Assembly: GCF_018866325.1 (NCBI RefSeq)
Contig: NZ_CP076457.1
Span: 5,429,001 to 5,493,000, forward strand
Source of the DNA: Streptomyces sp. YPW6
Lineage (GTDB): Bacteria > Actinomycetota > Actinomycetes > Streptomycetales > Streptomycetaceae
DNA length: 64,000 nt
Direction of reading: 5' to 3'
Each line of letters starts with the position of its first letter. Position 1 is the stretch's first letter. A program made the translations under genes and the position numbers. Shown piece by piece: positions 16,788 to 24,669 of this stretch. Under the pieces are notes generated by a model. That model was not told the origin of the DNA, searched no databases, and saw nothing but the letters and a program-made list of their open reading frames with translations.

Positions 16788-17857
16788 GGCCGACCGGACG
16801 CCCCGTCCCCGGCCGTAGCGGAACCGCCGCCGGAGCCGCCCCCGGTGAACTTGTCGCGCAGCTTGCCGCCCAGGTCCCCCGCGCCGCCGGCGATGTCGCC
16901 CACCAGCTTCATCAGCGGGTCCTTGCTGGTGCGCACCGTGTCCGCGTAGTGCGACGCGGACTCCCGGAACGAGTCGGTCACCGAGGTGTCCTTGTCCTCG
17001 TCGCGCCGGGGGTAGTGGCCGTCCATGATCCGCTGGAAGTCACGGGTCTCCGACCACTTCTTCAGCTCGGCCGCCCGCACGGCGGTGAAGGGGTGCGTCC
17101 GGGGCAGCACGTTGAGGATCTTCAGGACGGAGTCGCGGAGGTCGCCGCTCTTCTCGTACTCGTCGGCCTGGGCGAGGAAGGCGTCCACGTTCATCTCGTG
17201 GAGGTGATTACCGCCCGCGATCTTCATCAGACCGCGCATCGACGCCTGGGTGTCCTGGCCCACCAGCAGCCCGGCCCGGTCCGCGGACAGCTCCGACTTG
17301 CGGAACCACTCGCGCAGCGCCGTCACGATCGCCATGATCGCCACATTGCCCAGCGGGATCCAGGCGACCTTCACGGCGAGGTTGGTCAGGAACAGCAGTA
17401 TCGTCCGGTACACCGAGTGACCGGAGAGCGCGTGGCCCACCTCGTGGCCCACCACCGTCCGCATCTCCTCCTCGTCGAGCAGCTCGACCAGGCCCGTGGT
17501 GACCACGATGATCGGCTCGTCGAGACCGATGCACATGGCGTTGGGCTGCGGGTCCTGCTTCACGTACATCGGCGGGACCTTCTCCAGGTCCAGGATGTAA
17601 CACGCGTCCCGCAGCATGTCGTTGAGATGGGCGAACTGCGCGTCGCTCACCCGGACGGAATCGGAGAGGAAGAGCAGCCGCAGGCTCCGCTCCGGGAGCA
17701 GCCCGCTGAGCGCCTTGAACACGGTGTCGAACCCGGTCAGCTTGCGCAGGGCCACCAGGGCCGAGCGGTCGGCGGGGTGCTCATAGGCCCGGGAGGAGAT
17801 CCCGGGAAATCGCCGGCGCGCCCTGCTCGGCACGTTCTCGTGACTGCTGTCGGTCAT
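16745..17857 (-). CDS. M48 family zinc metallopeptidase
   Basis: 370 residues. The zinc-binding motif is VVGHEVGHALSGH, and the third ligand is likely the Glu in KSELSADRAG, as in Ste24/HtpX-type enzymes. A hydrophobic segment (TILLFLTNLAVKVAWIPLGNVAIMAIV, partly quoted) lies between them. The C-terminus is Gly/Ser-rich. The ATG at 17857 is preceded by AGGGGG; an upstream extension is possible. Substrate unknown; M48 enzymes of this kind usually degrade membrane or secreted proteins. It converges on, and overlaps, the end of the membrane-protein gene at 15681-16787. Confidence 0.88.
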   Translation of the reverse strand: MTDSSHENVPSRARRRFPGISSRAYEHPADRSALVALRKLTGFDTVFKALSGLLPERSLRLLFLSDSVRVSDAQFAHLNDMLRDACYILDLEKVPPMYVKQDPQPNAMCIGLDEPIIVVTTGLVELLDEEEMRTVVGHEVGHALSGHSVYRTILLFLTNLAVKVAWIPLGNVAIMAIVTALREWFRKSELSADRAGLLVGQDTQASMRGLMKIAGGNHLHEMNVDAFLAQADEYEKSGDLRDSVLKILNVLPRTHPFTAVRAAELKKWSETRDFQRIMDGHYPRRDEDKDTSVTDSFRESASHYADTVRTSKDPLMKLVGDIAGGAGDLGGKLRDKFTGGGSGGGSATAGDGASGRPQDPEEGSSGPTKG

Positions 17858-17941
17858 GGATGGCCCCCTGTTCGTACGAGACGTCGCTCGTCCCCCGGAC
17901 ACAACCCAGCGTATGCGCTGGCGCTACGGTGTGCGGGGGGC

Positions 17942-17950
17942 TGTGGATAA
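17942..17950. promoter_or_regulatory. DnaA-box-like sequence
   Basis: TGTGGATAA, the complement of TTATCCACA, is a perfect E. coli-type DnaA box in the divergent region between the M48 peptidase and the 50-residue membrane gene. A palindrome CAGCG-TATG-CGCTG lies just before it (17907-17920). Role not established. Confidence 0.35.
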
Positions 17951-17968
17951 CCGTGAGGAGCGCCCGAA

Positions 17969-18121
17969 ATGCCGCACACCGCCGTACTGCTCGCTGCCGC
18001 GTCCCAGGAGCAGGGACCGGGCGCCACCCTCCGGATCGTGCTGCTCGTCTCGATCCTCGGAGCGGTCCTGCTCGCCTGGTTCCTGCTGCGTGGATACCGC
18101 AACGACGACAACAACGACTGA
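17969..18121 (+). CDS. Small membrane protein, 50 residues
   Basis: ATG 17969 is preceded by GAGGAG (17955-17960) at 8 nt, a good ribosome-binding site. The product starts MPHTAVLLAAASQEQ, has one membrane segment (LRIVLLVSILGAVLLAWFLL) and ends RGYRNDDNND. Such a short, clean hydrophobic reading frame with a proper start is very likely a real gene. Function unknown. It is followed by another small membrane gene and nadD in the same direction. Confidence 0.7.
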   Translation: MPHTAVLLAAASQEQGPGATLRIVLLVSILGAVLLAWFLLRGYRNDDNND

Positions 18122-18205
18122 GTCGCCGTGAGCGTGCCCGAAGGTCCCGCATACGATGGCCCCGACGTCTTCCTTCCGACTCACGATCGATAGGTCCTGC
18201 CGAAG

Positions 18206-18367
18206 ATGAGCCTCACGAGCACCACACACCAGCTGGTCACTCTCGCCTCCGGCGGCGAGGGCGGCGGCAACCACGAAAGCCTCAACCCCTACTTCGTCGG
18301 CGCCGGGGCCTTTGTCGCGCTGATGCTGCTTCTGTTCATCACCATCAGCTTCAACCGCGACCGCTGA
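18206..18367 (+). CDS. Small membrane protein, 53 residues
   Basis: Starts MSLTSTTHQLVTLASGGEGG and ends FITISFNRDR, with one membrane segment (FVGAGAFVALMLLLFITI). It lies 38 bases before nadD, a place where streptomycetes commonly carry a gene of this size. No catalytic residues; function unknown. The ribosome-binding site is weak (CCGAAG). Confidence 0.72.
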   Translation: MSLTSTTHQLVTLASGGEGGGNHESLNPYFVGAGAFVALMLLLFITISFNRDR

Positions 18368-18405
18368 GCCGGGGGCGCACGGCCGTGCCAGTAGGCTCTG
18401 CACGC

Positions 18406-19023
18406 ATGGGAGAGCAGGAAGTGCCTACCGGCCCCGGCAAGCGCCGCATCGGCGTGATGGGCGGGACATTCGACCCGATCCACCATGGACACCTGGTGGC
18501 GGCCAGTGAAGTGGCCGCCCAGTTCCATCTGGACGAGGTCGTCTTCGTGCCGACCGGCCAGCCCTGGCAGAAGAGCCACAAGAAGGTCTCCCCGGCCGAG
18601 GACCGCTATCTGATGACGGTCATCGCCACGGCGTCCAACCCGCAGTTCTCCGTCAGCCGCAGTGACATCGACCGTGGCGGACCGACGTACACCATCGATA
18701 CGCTGCGGGACCTGCGCGAGGTCCACGGCGACGCGGATCTCTTCTTCATCACCGGCGCCGACGCGCTCGCCCAGATCCTCACCTGGCGCGACGCGGAGGA
18801 GCTGTTCTCGCTCTCCCACTTCATCGGTGTGACCCGCCCGGGTCACGTACTCACGGACGACGGACTGCCCGAGGGCGGCGTCTCCCTCGTGGAGGTGCCC
18901 GCGCTCGCGATCTCGTCCACGGACTGCCGTGAGAGGGTCGCGCAGGGGGAGCCGGTCTGGTATCTGGTGCCGGACGGAGTGGTCCGCTACATCGACAAGC
19001 GCCAGCTGTACCGCGGCGAATGA
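18406..19023 (+). CDS. nadD: Nicotinate-nucleotide adenylyltransferase
   Basis: Makes deamido-NAD from nicotinate mononucleotide and ATP. 205 residues. Contains the nucleotidyltransferase signature GGTFDPIHHGHL near the N-terminus and AISSTDCRERV near the C-terminus, the ISS(T/S)xxR motif. ATG 18406 follows a TAGGCT box at 9 nt, so the message may be leaderless. It is followed by the LCP gene 20 nt downstream. Confidence 0.95.
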   Translation: MGEQEVPTGPGKRRIGVMGGTFDPIHHGHLVAASEVAAQFHLDEVVFVPTGQPWQKSHKKVSPAEDRYLMTVIATASNPQFSVSRSDIDRGGPTYTIDTLRDLREVHGDADLFFITGADALAQILTWRDAEELFSLSHFIGVTRPGHVLTDDGLPEGGVSLVEVPALAISSTDCRERVAQGEPVWYLVPDGVVRYIDKRQLYRGE

Positions 19024-19042
19024 GCCACGGAGAGGGGCACCG

Positions 19043-20824
19043 GTGAACGACCGACAGAACCCGTACGACCCGTACTACCAGGAGCCGCAGATCGTCGGCT
19101 ACGACGCGTACGGGCAGCCGGTCTACCAGCAGCAGCAAGCGCAGCAGCCGTACGACCAGCAGGGCCAGGGCTACGACCCCTACGCCGTCCAGCAGGGCCA
19201 GGGCCACCAGCCCCAGGACGCCGGTTACGGCTACGGGTACGACGCCTACGGCAACCCTCAGCAGCACCAGGGCTACGACCCCTACGCCACCGGACAACCC
19301 GGACACCAGGACCACCAGCAGGGTCAGGCGTACCAGGGGCAGGGCGGCGACCAGGGATACGGCTACGGCTCCTACACCGACTACGGCTACACCACCGGGC
19401 AGCAGCCCGCCGCCGTCGACACCGGCGAGCACTGGAGCATCCCCCAGCAGGGCGCCGCCCCCGCACCGGAACAGACCCCGCCCCGGGCCCCCGTGGAACC
19501 CTCGCCGCCTCGGACCGGGCCGGAGACGGAGGCCGACGCCGCGCTTCCCGGGCAGCGGGGGTCCGCCCCGGACTACCGCACCGAGCAGTTCTCGTTCATC
19601 GAGGAGCCCGACGAGGACTCCGAAGACGTCATCGACTGGCTGAAGTTCACCGAGAGCCGCAGCGAGCGGCGCGAGGAGGCCCGGCGCAAGGGCCGCAACC
19701 GCATGGTCGCCCTCATAGTCGTCGCCGTTCTCGTCGTCGTCGGCGGGGTCGGCTATCTGTGGTCCGCCGACATGATCCCGGGCCTGTCCGGACCGGACGA
19801 GAAGAAGGCTGTCGCCGCCGGAGCCCAGCAGCGCGACATGATCGTGGTGCACCTGCACGACACGAAGAAGGGCGGCACCTCGACCGCGCTGCTCGTCGAC
19901 AACACCACCACCAAGCAGGGCACCACCGTTCTGCTGCCCAACTCCCTCGCGGTCGCGGGCGAGGACGGAACGACCACCACGCTCGGCAAGTCCGTCGAGG
20001 ACGACGGCAGGACCGGCACCCGGGAGGCGATCGACACCCTCCTCGGCACCCGGATCACCGGCACCTGGCGGCTGGACACCCCGTACCTGGAGAACCTCGT
20101 CGAACTCGTCGGCAACATCGAGGTCGACACCGACACCGAGGTGCCCGCCGCGAAGAAGGGCGAGTCGCCCCTGGTGAACAAGGGCGAGGCCCAGACCCTC
20201 AGCGGCCCGATGGCCGTCGCGTACGCCACCTACCGTGCGGAGGGCGAGCCCGAGGCCAAGCAGCTGACCCGCTTCGGCGACGTCATGCGGGCCACCCTGC
20301 GCAAGATCTCCGAGGACCCCAAGGCGGCCACCGTCACCATCGAGACCCTGCTCCAGGTGCTCGATCCGTCGCTGCCCGAGAAGGACCTCGGGGCCTCGCT
20401 CGCCAAGCTGGCCTCGCGGGCCAAGGTCGGCGACTACAAGACGGCCCTGCTGCCGGTCCAGGAGGACGGCACGCTCACCGAGGCGGACACCCGCGGCGTG
20501 GTCAAGGACATCCTCGGCGGCACGGTGAGCGCCCCCGAGGAGGGTGCACCGCTCCGGGTCGCCGTCCGCAACGCCACTGGCGACCAGAAGGCCGCGGAAG
20601 CCGCCCGGGTCCAACTGGTCAACGGCGGCTACGCCTTCGTGGACAGCGGCAAGGCCGGGACCGAGACGTCGTCCGTCGTGCTCTACCGGTCTGCCGAGGA
20701 CAAGGAGAAGGCCGTCGAGGTCGCCAAGACCCTGGGCCTTTCCGCCGACGACGTGAAGAAGGGCGAGCCGGCCGCCAACGCCGACGTGTCCGCGGTCCTC
20801 GGCCAGGACTACGAGGTCCCGTAG
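19043..20824 (+). CDS. pdtA: LytR-CpsA-Psr (LCP) phosphotransferase, PdtA-like
   Basis: Probably attaches a wall glycopolymer to peptidoglycan. 593 residues. The first ~180 are low complexity, rich in Gln, Gly and Tyr (QQGQGYDPYAVQQGQGHQP). A membrane segment follows (RMVALIVVAVLVVVGGVGYLW), then an LCP domain (about 270-460) and a LytR C-terminal domain (about 500-580: LRVAVRNATGDQKAAEAARV). Position between nadD and rsfS and overall shape match the S. coelicolor protein PdtA (SCO2578), reported as a polydiglycosylphosphate transferase needed for sporulation. GTG 19043 follows GAGAGG. The symbol is an inference from position and architecture. Confidence 0.8.
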   Translation: MNDRQNPYDPYYQEPQIVGYDAYGQPVYQQQQAQQPYDQQGQGYDPYAVQQGQGHQPQDAGYGYGYDAYGNPQQHQGYDPYATGQPGHQDHQQGQAYQGQGGDQGYGYGSYTDYGYTTGQQPAAVDTGEHWSIPQQGAAPAPEQTPPRAPVEPSPPRTGPETEADAALPGQRGSAPDYRTEQFSFIEEPDEDSEDVIDWLKFTESRSERREEARRKGRNRMVALIVVAVLVVVGGVGYLWSADMIPGLSGPDEKKAVAAGAQQRDMIVVHLHDTKKGGTSTALLVDNTTTKQGTTVLLPNSLAVAGEDGTTTTLGKSVEDDGRTGTREAIDTLLGTRITGTWRLDTPYLENLVELVGNIEVDTDTEVPAAKKGESPLVNKGEAQTLSGPMAVAYATYRAEGEPEAKQLTRFGDVMRATLRKISEDPKAATVTIETLLQVLDPSLPEKDLGASLAKLASRAKVGDYKTALLPVQEDGTLTEADTRGVVKDILGGTVSAPEEGAPLRVAVRNATGDQKAAEAARVQLVNGGYAFVDSGKAGTETSSVVLYRSAEDKEKAVEVAKTLGLSADDVKKGEPAANADVSAVLGQDYEVP

Positions 20825-20952
20825 CCCGCTCGGGGCCGCGGGCCGGCGCTTCGGCGACGTGTCCGCGGCCCCGGCGGGAAACGCAGTAAGGCTCTGTCGG
20901 CGGTCCGTGAGACCCTAGAGGTTGCATCCGACCGCCCGACGAAAGCCTGCAT

Positions 20953-21384
20953 GTGACCGCCACGGACCGCTCCATCGAGCTCATCAACGCCGCCGCCCAG
21001 GCGGCCGCCGACCGGCTCGCGCACGACATCATCGCCTACGACGTCAGCGATGTGCTGTCGATCACCGACGCCTTCCTGCTGGCCTCGGCCCCCAACGACC
21101 GTCAGGTCAAGTCGATCGTCGACGAGATCGAGGAGCGGCTCCAGAAGGAGCTCGGCGCCAAGCCGGTGCGCCGCGAGGGCGACCGCGACGCCCGCTGGAT
21201 TCTCCTCGACTACGTCGACATCGTCATCCACGTCCAGCACAGCGAGGAGCGCGTCTTCTACGCGCTGGAGCGCCTGTGGAAGGACTGCCCGGAGATCGCC
21301 CTCCCCGAGGACGCGGTCAGGACCCGTGGCAAGGCCGAGGAGCACGCACAGCTCAACGGCGGCACGGAAGGTGACCAGAACTGA
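20953..21384 (+). CDS. rsfS: Ribosomal silencing factor RsfS
   Basis: Binds ribosomal protein L14 and prevents subunit joining when nutrients are limiting. 143 residues with the family core DISDVLSITDAFLLASAPNDRQ-like (here DVLSITDAFLLASAPNDRQV) and WILLDYVDIVIHV. GTG 20953 gives the normal N-terminus (MTATDRSIELINAAAQAAAD). Its stop codon overlaps the start region of the histidine-phosphatase gene. Confidence 0.94.
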   Translation: MTATDRSIELINAAAQAAADRLAHDIIAYDVSDVLSITDAFLLASAPNDRQVKSIVDEIEERLQKELGAKPVRREGDRDARWILLDYVDIVIHVQHSEERVFYALERLWKDCPEIALPEDAVRTRGKAEEHAQLNGGTEGDQN

Positions 21385-22034
21385 ACGGCAGCAAGAGCGG
21401 CAAGGGCCGCAGGATCGTCCTCTGGCGGCACGGCCAGACGGCATGGAACCTGGAGCGCCGTTTCCAGGGCTCCACGGACATCGAGCTGACCGAGACCGGC
21501 ATCGGTCAGGCCCGCCGCGCCGCCCGGCTGCTCGCCTCGCTGAAGCCGGACGCCATCGTGGCATCCGACCTCCGGCGGGCGGCGGCCACGGCCGCCGAGC
21601 TCTCCGCCGTCAGCGGCCTGACCGTCGCCCACGACGCCGCACTCCGTGAGACGTACGCGGGGGAGTGGCAGGGGCTGACGCACGAGGAGATCGTCGAGCG
21701 CTACGGCGAGCAGTACGCCGCCTGGAAGCGCGGGGAGCCCGTGCGCCGGGGCGGTGGCGAGCTGGAGACCGAGGTCGCCGACCGGGCGGCCCCGGTCGTT
21801 CTGGAGCACGCCGAGAAGCTTCCGGAGGGCGGCACGCTCGTCGTGGTCAGCCATGGCGGCACGATCAGGACGACGATCGGCCGACTGCTGGGTCTGGAGG
21901 CGCACCACTGGGAAGGGCTCGGCGGGCTGTCCAACTGCTGCTGGTCCGTCCTCGGGGAGGGCGCGCGCGGCTGGCGGCTGCTGGAGCACAACGCCGGCAC
22001 ACTCCCGGAGCCGGTGCTCGGCGACGACGACTAG
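21381..22034 (+). CDS. Histidine phosphatase family protein (phosphoglycerate mutase-like), CTG start
   Basis: 217 residues if begun at CTG 21381. The catalytic motif LWRHGQT lies about residue 13, and the second conserved His is in VVVSHGGTIR. The reading frame is open upstream only to the rsfS stop. The first in-frame ATG or GTG lies well past the RHG motif, so a conventional start would remove the active site. CTG 21381 overlaps the rsfS TGA (CTGA) and has GGAAGG at 21366-21371, 9 nt upstream. This mirrors the usual ATGA/GTGA overlap with a changed first base. Substrate unknown; the family includes phosphoglycerate mutases, cobalamin and sugar phosphatases. Confidence 0.85.
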   Translation: MNGSKSGKGRRIVLWRHGQTAWNLERRFQGSTDIELTETGIGQARRAARLLASLKPDAIVASDLRRAAATAAELSAVSGLTVAHDAALRETYAGEWQGLTHEEIVERYGEQYAAWKRGEPVRRGGGELETEVADRAAPVVLEHAEKLPEGGTLVVVSHGGTIRTTIGRLLGLEAHHWEGLGGLSNCCWSVLGEGARGWRLLEHNAGTLPEPVLGDDD

Positions 22035-22120
22035 GGCCTGCCCGGCGTTCGGCGGGAGGGTGTTCGCGGGCCGCCCTCGGGCGGCCCGGGCCGGATTTCG
22101 CTTTCCGGCCGGTCGCAGGC

Positions 22121-22126
22121 TAAAGT
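22121..22126 (+). promoter_or_regulatory. Candidate -10 box for tRNA-Ala
   Basis: TAAAGT lies 46 bases before the mature tRNA 5' end; TTTCGC (22096-22101) is a weak -35 with 19-bp spacing. Confidence 0.3.
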
Positions 22127-22172
22127 TCATCTTGTTCGCAGCGCGGAAACGCAGAGAAACACAGCGGACAGC

Positions 22173-22245
22173 GGGGCTATAGCTCAGTTGGTAGAGCGCC
22201 TGCATGGCATGCAGGAGGTCAGGAGTTCAATTCTCCTTAGCTCCA
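22173..22245 (+). tRNA. tRNA-Ala (anticodon GGC)
   Basis: 73 nt. The acceptor stem GGGGCTA pairs fully with TAGCTCC and contains the G3-U70 pair that marks alanine tRNAs. The anticodon stem CCTGC/GCAGG encloses the loop ATGGCAT, so the anticodon is GGC. The T-arm contains GTTCAATTC. CCA is not encoded (CAA follows the discriminator A). An identical copy lies 786 bp downstream. Confidence 0.96.
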
Positions 22246-22252
22246 CAATCAG

Positions 22253-22279
22253 GATCCCGTCCCCACAGGGGGCGGGATC
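22253..22279 (+). terminator. Terminator after the first tRNA-Ala
   Basis: 12-bp stem GATCCCGTCCCC (22253-22264) pairing with 22268-22279 with one G-T pair and a 3-nt loop, followed by TTCT, 8 nt after the tRNA. Confidence 0.75.
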
Positions 22280-22385
22280 TTCTGCATGGAGACGGCGGAG
22301 GGCGTCGAGCGGGCTGCCCCTCTTGCGGGGCCATGGCAGAATCGGAACGCCGGAGGGGGCGACGTACCGATCGGGAGGGAGCGCG

Positions 22386-22574
22386 ATGCCTGCGAGTCGC
22401 GAACACGTCCCCGACCAGCGCCTTGTCGCCGCCTCGCCCCCCGGCCCCGTAACGTCCGATGTCCGACCCCGTCTCGGCTGTCCGTCCTGCGGTTCGTCCC
22501 ATGTGGCCCAGGTTCTGGGTGACAACGGAGGGGTCTCTTACGTGTGCACGGCCTGCGGCCACAGCTGGAGCTGA
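22386..22574 (+). CDS. Small zinc-ribbon protein, 62 residues
   Basis: ATG 22386 follows GGGAGG (22373-22378) at 7 nt. Two CxxC pairs (LGCPSCGSSH and YVCTACGHSWS) form a complete zinc ribbon at the C-terminus; the first ~30 residues are polar. It is separated from the next gene by 3 nt, so both are one operon. Possible RNA- or protein-binding role; function unknown. Confidence 0.75.
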   Translation: MPASREHVPDQRLVAASPPGPVTSDVRPRLGCPSCGSSHVAQVLGDNGGVSYVCTACGHSWS

Positions 22575-22577
22575 CTG

Positions 22578-22811
22578 ATGGGTGCACACAGGCGTAAGTG
22601 CGACTGGTGCGGCAGTGGTACGCCCATCGTCAGGGACATGGACCCGGTGAACCCCGAGTACCAGTACTGGTGCGAGGAATGCGCACGGGCGCTGATCATA
22701 AAAGGCGACCCGATCGAGACCTACCGGGAACTGGAGGGGGAGCCGATCTACGGGCGGCTCCTGGAGGAGCACTGCACGCTCAAGCGCTTCTACTCCTTCG
22801 CGACGGCCTGA
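22578..22811 (+). CDS. Small Cys-rich protein, 77 residues
   Basis: Starts MGAHRRKCDWCGSGTPIVRD and contains CDWC and CEEC, spaced as a zinc-binding pair. A helical tail follows (DPIETYRELEGEPIYGRLLEEHC). Three nt after the zinc-ribbon gene, so probably co-expressed and working together. Unknown function. The pair sits between two tRNA-Ala genes. Confidence 0.75.
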   Translation: MGAHRRKCDWCGSGTPIVRDMDPVNPEYQYWCEECARALIIKGDPIETYRELEGEPIYGRLLEEHCTLKRFYSFATA

Positions 22812-22888
22812 GCTGAGGCCGTCTGACCTGCGGTTGAGGGTCGAACGTCCCGGATGATTCGGGCATACCGGTGCGGACCGGAACCGAT

Positions 22889-22919
22889 TTGGTGAAGCAC
22901 CGGGGGGACCGTGTAATGT
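22889..22919 (+). promoter_or_regulatory. Candidate promoter of the second tRNA-Ala
   Basis: TTGGTG (22889-22894) and TAATGT (22914-22919) with 19-bp spacing, about 40 bases before the tRNA. Confidence 0.35.
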
Positions 22920-22958
22920 TCTCGATGTCGCCAGGGGGAACCGGGCGGCAAACAGCAA

Positions 22959-23031
22959 GGGGCTATAGCTCAGTTGGTAGAGCGCCTGCATGGCATGCAG
23001 GAGGTCAGGAGTTCAATTCTCCTTAGCTCCA
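22959..23031 (+). tRNA. tRNA-Ala (anticodon GGC), second copy
   Basis: Identical base for base to the tRNA at 22173-22245, including the G3-U70 pair. CCA is not encoded. Its own terminator follows. Confidence 0.96.
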
Positions 23032-23045
23032 CAGGATCGAACATG

Positions 23046-23080
23046 AGAAGCGGGCCACCCGAATCGGGTGGCCCGCTTCT
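23046..23080 (+). terminator. Strong terminator after the second tRNA-Ala
   Basis: Perfect inverted repeat (AGAAGCGGGCCACCCGA with its complement), ending in TTCTTTG, directly after the tRNA. It also lies 12 bases past the stop codon of the minus-strand NuoF-like gene, so it may end both transcripts. Confidence 0.85.
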
Positions 23081-23091
23081 TTGTGCCCGGA

Positions 23092-24669
23092 TCAGCCGGG
23101 TCCACTGCCCAGTGCGCGCCGATGGGCGGCCGGCAGGGCGGGACGCCGTTCGGCCGGCGGCTGCTCGATGCGGAGCGCGAGAGCGGGGCAACGCCGTACG
23201 GCGCGCTGGGCGCGCCCGCGCAGGTGCATCGGGACGGCGGCGTCCGCCAGCGCCGGATAGCCGTCCGCGCCCAGCCGGATGAGCTCGGGAACGAGGTCCG
23301 CGCACAGGCCGTGGCCCTGGCAGAGCGTCCAGTCCACCGCGAGCTTCTCGCCGCTCGGAATCGACTCCTCCAGATCCTGGTAGCCGGGTGCGGGCAGCGG
23401 CAGCACCCCGATCGTCTCCCGGCCGCAGCCACCGTCCAGGACATGTGCGGCGAGGTCGTCCGTGAACGCCGACAGGGTCGAGAGCAGGAACCGCGCGGAA
23501 CCATCCGGGTGCTTGCACGCCCCGCGGCCCTTCACGGCCTGGGTGACCTCGCGCAGGGCCTCCAGGGCGGCGGGCCCGCCGCCGTTCAGCACGTCGGAGA
23601 GCCCGCCCGCGGCGGCGGGGAGCCCCAGCTTGCACGGGCCGCACTGTCCGGCGGTCTCGGCGGCCAGCCAGTTGGCTATCCGGAGGGACTCGCCGAGCGG
23701 GCAGGTGTCCGGGCCGATCGGCAGGATGGCCCCCGCACCGAGCGCGCCTCCCACGGTGGCCAGGGACTCGCGGGAGACCACGGCGTCGTGCGAGGAGACC
23801 GCGTCGATCCAGTTGCCGTGGTAGCCGCCGGTCAGCACTCCCTGGGGGAGCGGCGGGGCCCCGGCCAGTTGCAGGACGTACCGCAGCGGCACCCCGGTCG
23901 GCACCTCGACGACCATCGGCCTCGCCACGGCGCCGGAGACGGTGAGCAGGACCGTGCCGGGCTCGTTCGGCAGTCCGGTGTGTCCGTAGCGGCGGGGGCC
24001 GATCCGGGCTGCGACGGCGAGCTGGGCGTACGTCTCCGCGTTCGACAGCAGCGTCGGCGAGCCGCCCACCCCGGTCTCCGCCGCCCGCTCACGCCGTCCC
24101 GGTGGCAGGGCGGGCCCGCCGTTCGCCGCCCGGATCACCGAGGACGCCTCGCCCGAGACCATGCGCTCCGGGGTGCGGACCACACGGGCGCGCAACTGCC
24201 GGCCGCGCCGGTCGGAGAGGCCGCGTTCGGCGAGAGCCGCCCGTACGGACATCTCCGTGGAGTTGCGGGTGACGGCGACGACCAGGGTGCGCGCGCCGAG
24301 CGCCTCCGCCGCCAGCAGCGCACCGTCAAGGATCAGATGCGGGGCGCGGTTGAGCAGCACGGTGTCCTTGCGGCAGGCGGGTTCGCCCTCGCTGCCGTTG
24401 ACCACCACGACGGGCCGTACCCCGCGCCTGATGGACGCCTTCGCCACCGCTCGCAGCTTCTTGCCGAAGGGGAAACCGGCGCCTCCCCTTCCGCGGAGAG
24501 AGATCGTCTCGGCCAGTTCGGCCAGTCGCTCACCGGTCATCGGCTCCAGCGGCCCGTGGACCTTGAGGTGCATGGCGAGGTCGAGCCGCTCCACCAGGTC
24601 GAAGCCGGTGGTCAGTTGCGGCAGTCCGACGACGCGGACCTCGGGCACATCGGGGAGGGGGACGTTCAC
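23092..24669 (-). CDS. NuoF-like flavoprotein with C-terminal ferredoxin domain
   Basis: 525 residues from GTG 24669, which follows AGGAGA at about 7 nt. The N-terminal half has the FMN/NADH-binding motif LRGRGGAGFPFGKKL and VVNGSEGEPACRKD, as in complex I NuoF. The N3 iron-sulfur region reads AGQCGPCKLG and ACKHPDG: the first of the usual three clustered cysteines is missing. The C-terminus is a small ferredoxin of the type CQGHGLC...RRCPALAL, where His replaces the middle Cys. The start overlaps the stop of the upstream membrane gene by 3 nt, which suggests a membrane-linked electron-transfer pair. The donor and acceptor are unknown. It is not part of a full nuo operon here. Confidence 0.8.
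   Translation of the reverse strand: MNVPLPDVPEVRVVGLPQLTTGFDLVERLDLAMHLKVHGPLEPMTGERLAELAETISLRGRGGAGFPFGKKLRAVAKASIRRGVRPVVVVNGSEGEPACRKDTVLLNRAPHLILDGALLAAEALGARTLVVAVTRNSTEMSVRAALAERGLSDRRGRQLRARVVRTPERMVSGEASSVIRAANGGPALPPGRRERAAETGVGGSPTLLSNAETYAQLAVAARIGPRRYGHTGLPNEPGTVLLTVSGAVARPMVVEVPTGVPLRYVLQLAGAPPLPQGVLTGGYHGNWIDAVSSHDAVVSRESLATVGGALGAGAILPIGPDTCPLGESLRIANWLAAETAGQCGPCKLGLPAAAGGLSDVLNGGGPAALEALREVTQAVKGRGACKHPDGSARFLLSTLSAFTDDLAAHVLDGGCGRETIGVLPLPAPGYQDLEESIPSGEKLAVDWTLCQGHGLCADLVPELIRLGADGYPALADAAVPMHLRGRAQRAVRRCPALALRIEQPPAERRPALPAAHRRALGSGPG

Noticed and set aside
22173..23031. Mobile element integrated in a tRNA gene
   Set aside because: Both tRNAs are complete, and the genes between them are small conserved proteins without integrase.
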